A stretch of DNA of 64,000 nt, taken from Paenibacillus agricola (GTDB lineage: Bacteria > Bacillota > Bacilli > Paenibacillales > NBRC-103111). The stretch covers positions 62,001 to 126,000 of the forward strand of contig NZ_JAAOIW010000008.1 in NCBI RefSeq assembly GCF_011440305.1, given 5' to 3'. Below, one piece after another: positions 63,755 through 64,000 of the stretch. The translations under genes and the position numbers were made by a program. The stretch's first letter is position 1. Each line of letters begins with the position of its first letter. The notes beneath the pieces are model-generated. The model was not told where the DNA came from, made no database searches, and was given only the letters and a program-made list of their open reading frames with translations.

Positions 63755-64000
63755 TTCACACCCCCAATACAGCTTTTACCATATGCTTAAAACTTATTAC
63801 CCACAATATGCAGTTTCTAACCCATCATGCAATTAACCAACAATTTATTTTCTATGGTTATAGAATAGGTAACTAATTATCGCCTTTATTCACAAATTTT
63901 GCAATACTATCAAGATATTATTTTACATGTAAAGTAATAGTATATAACACATAAATAACATGTTTGTATAAGGATTTAGACGCTTTTCCCTGTCTCTGAG
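63755..64000 (-). promoter_or_regulatory. Upstream region of the amino-acid importer, with a 24 bp palindrome
   Basis: This AT-rich 246 bp stretch contains no gene. A 24 bp palindrome at 63916-63939, centred on TTTACATGTAAA, has 12 bp arms with one T:G exception. It lies about 160 bp before the ATPase start. A weak promoter (TTGCAT, 18 bp, TATTGT on the minus strand, near 63810-63839) could fit. No leader peptide or riboswitch was recognised. Confidence 0.5.

Noticed and set aside
63755-64000. T-box or amino-acid riboswitch before the amino-acid importer
   Set aside because: No T-box sequence, antiterminator or terminator stem was found; only a palindrome and AT-rich DNA.

Overview
The window looks like chromosome of a spore-forming Firmicute of the Paenibacillus/Cohnella type. 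Signs are strong AAGGAGG ribosome sites, several ATG/GTG/TTG starts, many CUT1 sugar importers paired with YesM/YesN two-component systems, lipoprotein solute-binding proteins, stalk-domain (copper amine oxidase N-terminal-like) secreted proteins, and small Bacillales families (YdjO, DUF4023). No rRNA, tRNA, CRISPR array, insertion sequence or phage gene was seen. The genus is inferred from gene content only.

About 45 of the first 50 kb is a run of six sugar-import modules. Module A (1-6305): LplB/LplC-type permeases, a binding lipoprotein and a GH67-like glycosidase cut by the left edge, divergent from an HpcH/HpaI aldolase and a YhcH-family protein. Module B (6481-12474): a CUT1 importer divergent from a short AraC-type response regulator and a YesM-type kinase. 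A LysE-type exporter and a 5'-nucleotidase-like HAD protein follow. Module C (14084-22265): regulator, kinase, membrane-anchored binding protein, then a complete RbsA/RbsC/RbsB-type CUT2 importer. Module D (22497-31433): kinase, regulator, two permeases, binding lipoprotein and an intracellular (alpha/alpha)6 glycosidase. A DUF554 protein and a SulP anion transporter separate D from module E (34377-41389: two permeases, binding lipoprotein, kinase, regulator). A TagA/WecG glycosyltransferase precedes module F (42332-50280: binding lipoprotein, kinase, regulator, second binding lipoprotein, two permeases).

The five CUT1 modules carry no ATPase gene, so they probably share an MsmX-type ATPase encoded elsewhere. 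Only the CUT2 module has its own. In modules D and E the intergenic gaps before transporter genes hold repeated, roughly two-helical-turn-spaced DNA motifs that are good candidates for operators of the local AraC-type regulators.

The right part (50-64 kb) is mixed: YdjO and DUF4023 small proteins, a viroplasmin-RNase H protein, RecQ helicase and a GT2 glycosyltransferase in one run, two stalk-domain secreted proteins (one with a striking tandem His-rich duplication), an SPL-family radical SAM protein, an M29 aminopeptidase, and a four-gene polar amino-acid ABC importer in the gluABCD order (ATPase, binding protein, two permeases).
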